A stretch of 64,000 nucleotides of DNA, taken from assembly GCA_963682175.1 (NCBI GenBank), contig OY821779.1:1190501-1254500 (forward strand), in the 5' to 3' direction. The notes under the pieces were generated by a model. That model was not told the origin of the DNA and did no database searches. It saw only the letters and a program-made list of their open reading frames with translations. The stretch's first letter is position 1. Every line of letters starts with the position of its first letter. The DNA comes from Triglochin maritima (taxonomy: Eukaryota; Streptophyta; Magnoliopsida; Alismatales; Juncaginaceae). The translations under genes were made by a program, and so were the position numbers. Positions 62,801 to 64,000 of this stretch are shown here, in pieces.

Positions 62801-64000
62801 CATTTTGATAATCAGAGTTTGATGCAACAAAATTAAGAATTAAATGTGATTTGCAATTGACATCTAAAGACTTCGAATGTTCATTCTAAGGTAAGGGTAT
62901 GTTTGAGAATTAATTAAGAGATTTTTGCATATTTTAGTTTTTTTTCTTTCCATAATGTGATTCCGAATGGACTCGTAGACATCAAATGATTGTGGAGTAA
63001 GTGGATTACAAGAAATGGTTTTCTTCACTCTGAATTTAATTTTGTAATAGTTTTCTGATAGCACGAATTTATCGATTCTCACTATTAGAACTGTCCATTG
63101 ATATTTTTATTAAAGAAAGACTTTGTATAGCTTCCACTTTTGGACGTCTTCCAGTCAAAATGATTTCATGAGTTGTAGTTCAGAAGTGACAATCACGATG
63201 CTATATCAAGTTACTTGCAAACTTGAAGCGCAAATGAAGTGTGTTGCTAATCATTTCCAGCCCTTGAGAACAGTTTGTTGTCCTTGCACAGAATTTTATG
63301 CCAATCTTGTTTGATAAATTACGAAATTTGGATTCCTTGAAAATTTCACTTTGCATTAATATACCTTGTTTGGTTAGCCTTTTATATTGACAATTGTTTT
63401 ATATATTGCCATGTGATGTTACAGATTTTGGGATGATGGGTGAATTTAGGCAGGAACTTCGGGATGGATTTATCGAAGCTTGCCTTCATCTTGTCAACCG
63501 TGATTTTGATGCACTTGCAAAGGACTTCGTCACTCTAGGGTAAGACCGTAAGACAGGTTTCTAGTTAAAAAAGTGAAAAGATAGTGTTGTTTGTAGGCCT
63601 TATTATTATATTTTGTGTTTAAGCACATATAATGCAAGTTCACGTCCATGTTTGGCTTTAATGGTTCATGTGATTGCCATACTGTGCACTACATACTGCA
63701 GGTCAGTTTTAGTGTCTTTTGCTACACTTTTCAGTTTATAAAATGTGTTTCTTTTTGTTGCAACTTTCACTATATCATACAAAGTGGTGGCTAAACTCAA
63801 ACTCAGGTATGAAAAATGGTAGTCATCTTAGATTATTTAACAACTACCGTTATGCATAAGATGGTGAGCAAATGGTTGTGAATAGTCTTGAACAAAGCTG
63901 CTTCTCTAGATACATGTTATAGCGGTGTAGCCCATATTATAATTATCTGCAAAATAACTTCCCTATGTTCATGTAATTATTGGTGCAAAAGGTATGTTAA
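53875..64000 (+). CDS. Chloroplast ABC1K/UbiB-family atypical kinase (5' part)
   Basis: Exons: 53875-54240, 56295-56339, 57375-57413, 59133-59303, 59391-59543, 59692-59727, 61194-61237, 62309-62399, 62477-62518, 62604 to about 62715 (or 62753) and 63425-63539; the gene runs off the right edge. The first roughly 45 residues are Ser/Pro-rich without acids, a likely transit peptide. Family motifs: KIAQ at about 141 (the ABC1 KxGQ motif, Ala for Gly), AAASLGQ about 201, VAVKVQRPG about 217 (the lysine that replaces canonical VAIK), HADPHPGN catalytic loop, and DFGMMG. ABC1K proteins sit in plastoglobules and influence prenyl-lipid metabolism; this resembles the ABC1K3/6 type, from memory only. 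The donor after LAYL is displaced by a 38-bp insertion, and the exon ending at the next good GT does not keep phase with the DFG exon, so this allele may be impaired. Confidence 0.88.
56582..56669 (+). repeat. SINE-like fragment in ABC1K intron
   Basis: CAGAAGAGGCTCCCGCCTAA, then GCGAGGTAAGGGGGGGTCGG and ATGTACGCAACCCTACCAC. The GGTCGGATGTACGCAACC wording is common in plant SINE-like repeats. The left half matches (inverted) the 52-bp insert in the SEC6 intron at 43516-43567. Confidence 0.6.
58861..59000. repeat. 70-bp tandem duplication in ABC1K intron
   Basis: 58861-58930 and 58931-59000 are the same 70-bp unit (AGGTCAGCAAATTTGG...TTTGCCGC) with a single mismatch (TTTTT versus TATTT), a recent direct duplication just before the exon at 59133. 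Confidence 0.95.
60057..60720 (-). mobile_element. Tandem TRIM-like LTR array in ABC1K intron
   Basis: The unit at 60301-60437 is 137 bp, starts TGTTGA and ends TCAACA like a short LTR. It is preceded at 60290-60300 by the complement of an initiator-Met PBS (TTTGATACCA) and followed by a sequence that is purine-rich on the minus strand. Related LTR copies end at 60198 and start at 60540, the latter again behind CTCTGATACCA, giving LTR-internal-LTR-internal-LTR with internal parts of about 102 bp and no coding capacity. A further LTR piece in inverted orientation lies at about 60632-60719. This is the structure of a terminal-repeat retrotransposon in miniature (TRIM/SMART), tandemly arranged. 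Confidence 0.7.

Overview
The window is nuclear DNA of a flowering plant. The evidence is multi-exon genes with GT-AG introns for plant-specific families (CYP704-type P450, MIZ1-like DUF617, chloroplast ABC1K kinase, PROPEP elicitor-peptide precursors) and plant transposons (Tekay-type Ty3/gypsy, Mutator-like, PIF/Harbinger, hAT MITE, TRIM-like). I cannot name the species. It looks like a dicot or other non-grass angiosperm, judged only from the resemblance of the genes.

Layout, left to right. 1-3334 (+) is the 3' part of a CYP704-like cytochrome P450 gene. 4394-13165 is an almost intact Tekay-type LTR retrotransposon on the minus strand, with 2.1-kb LTRs differing by about six substitutions, a PBS for initiator Met tRNA, a PPT and one 1486-codon gag-pol frame. 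It lies only 9 nt beyond the stop codon of a small two-exon gene (13175-13498, -) that I read as a PROPEP. A second PROPEP (16614-17125, -) follows, with an intronless plastid-type FAD oxidoreductase (14089-15456, -) between the two. An unrecognised possible exon (about 17920-18217, +) and a partly resolved EAF7/MRGBP-like chromatin gene (19165-20348, -) come next.

20570-29383 is a Mutator-like element bounded by a 9-bp direct repeat (TTTCAAATA). It holds a decayed FAR1-type transposase (+), a convergent accessory gene on the minus strand (PMD/DUF1985-like region, then a long E/K/R coiled coil), and several arrays of 19-22 bp units built on TCCGGA-ATAAG. These arrays lie upstream of the transposase, between the two convergent genes and inside introns. 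The architecture recalls Arabidopsis VANDAL elements, whose VANC proteins bind short repeated motifs in the element to counter silencing. I consider this the most interesting system in the window.

30063-32505 (+) is a complete ten-exon ORC6 gene with a perfect E2F-type site just upstream. 33593-34846 (+) is a two-exon MIZ1-like gene. 35499-49360 (-) is the complete exocyst SEC6 gene; I traced 25 exons giving exactly 752 codons plus stop, including one GC-AG intron. 50698 to about 51560 (-) is a decayed PIF/Harbinger transposase, followed by AT-rich DNA with a perfect 34-bp palindrome, and a 469-bp hAT MITE with an 8-bp target duplication (53205-53673). From 53875 to the right edge (+) is the 5' part of a chloroplast ABC1K/UbiB kinase gene. 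Its introns carry a 70-bp tandem duplication, a SINE-like fragment and a tandem TRIM-like LTR array, and one splice donor, exactly at the DFG motif, appears to be disrupted by a 38-bp insertion.

The host genes do not form a common pathway. They are independent housekeeping genes (ORC6 replication, SEC6 exocytosis, EAF7 chromatin), plastid genes (ABC1K, FAD oxidoreductase) and signalling genes (PROPEPs, MIZ1-like), separated by transposons.
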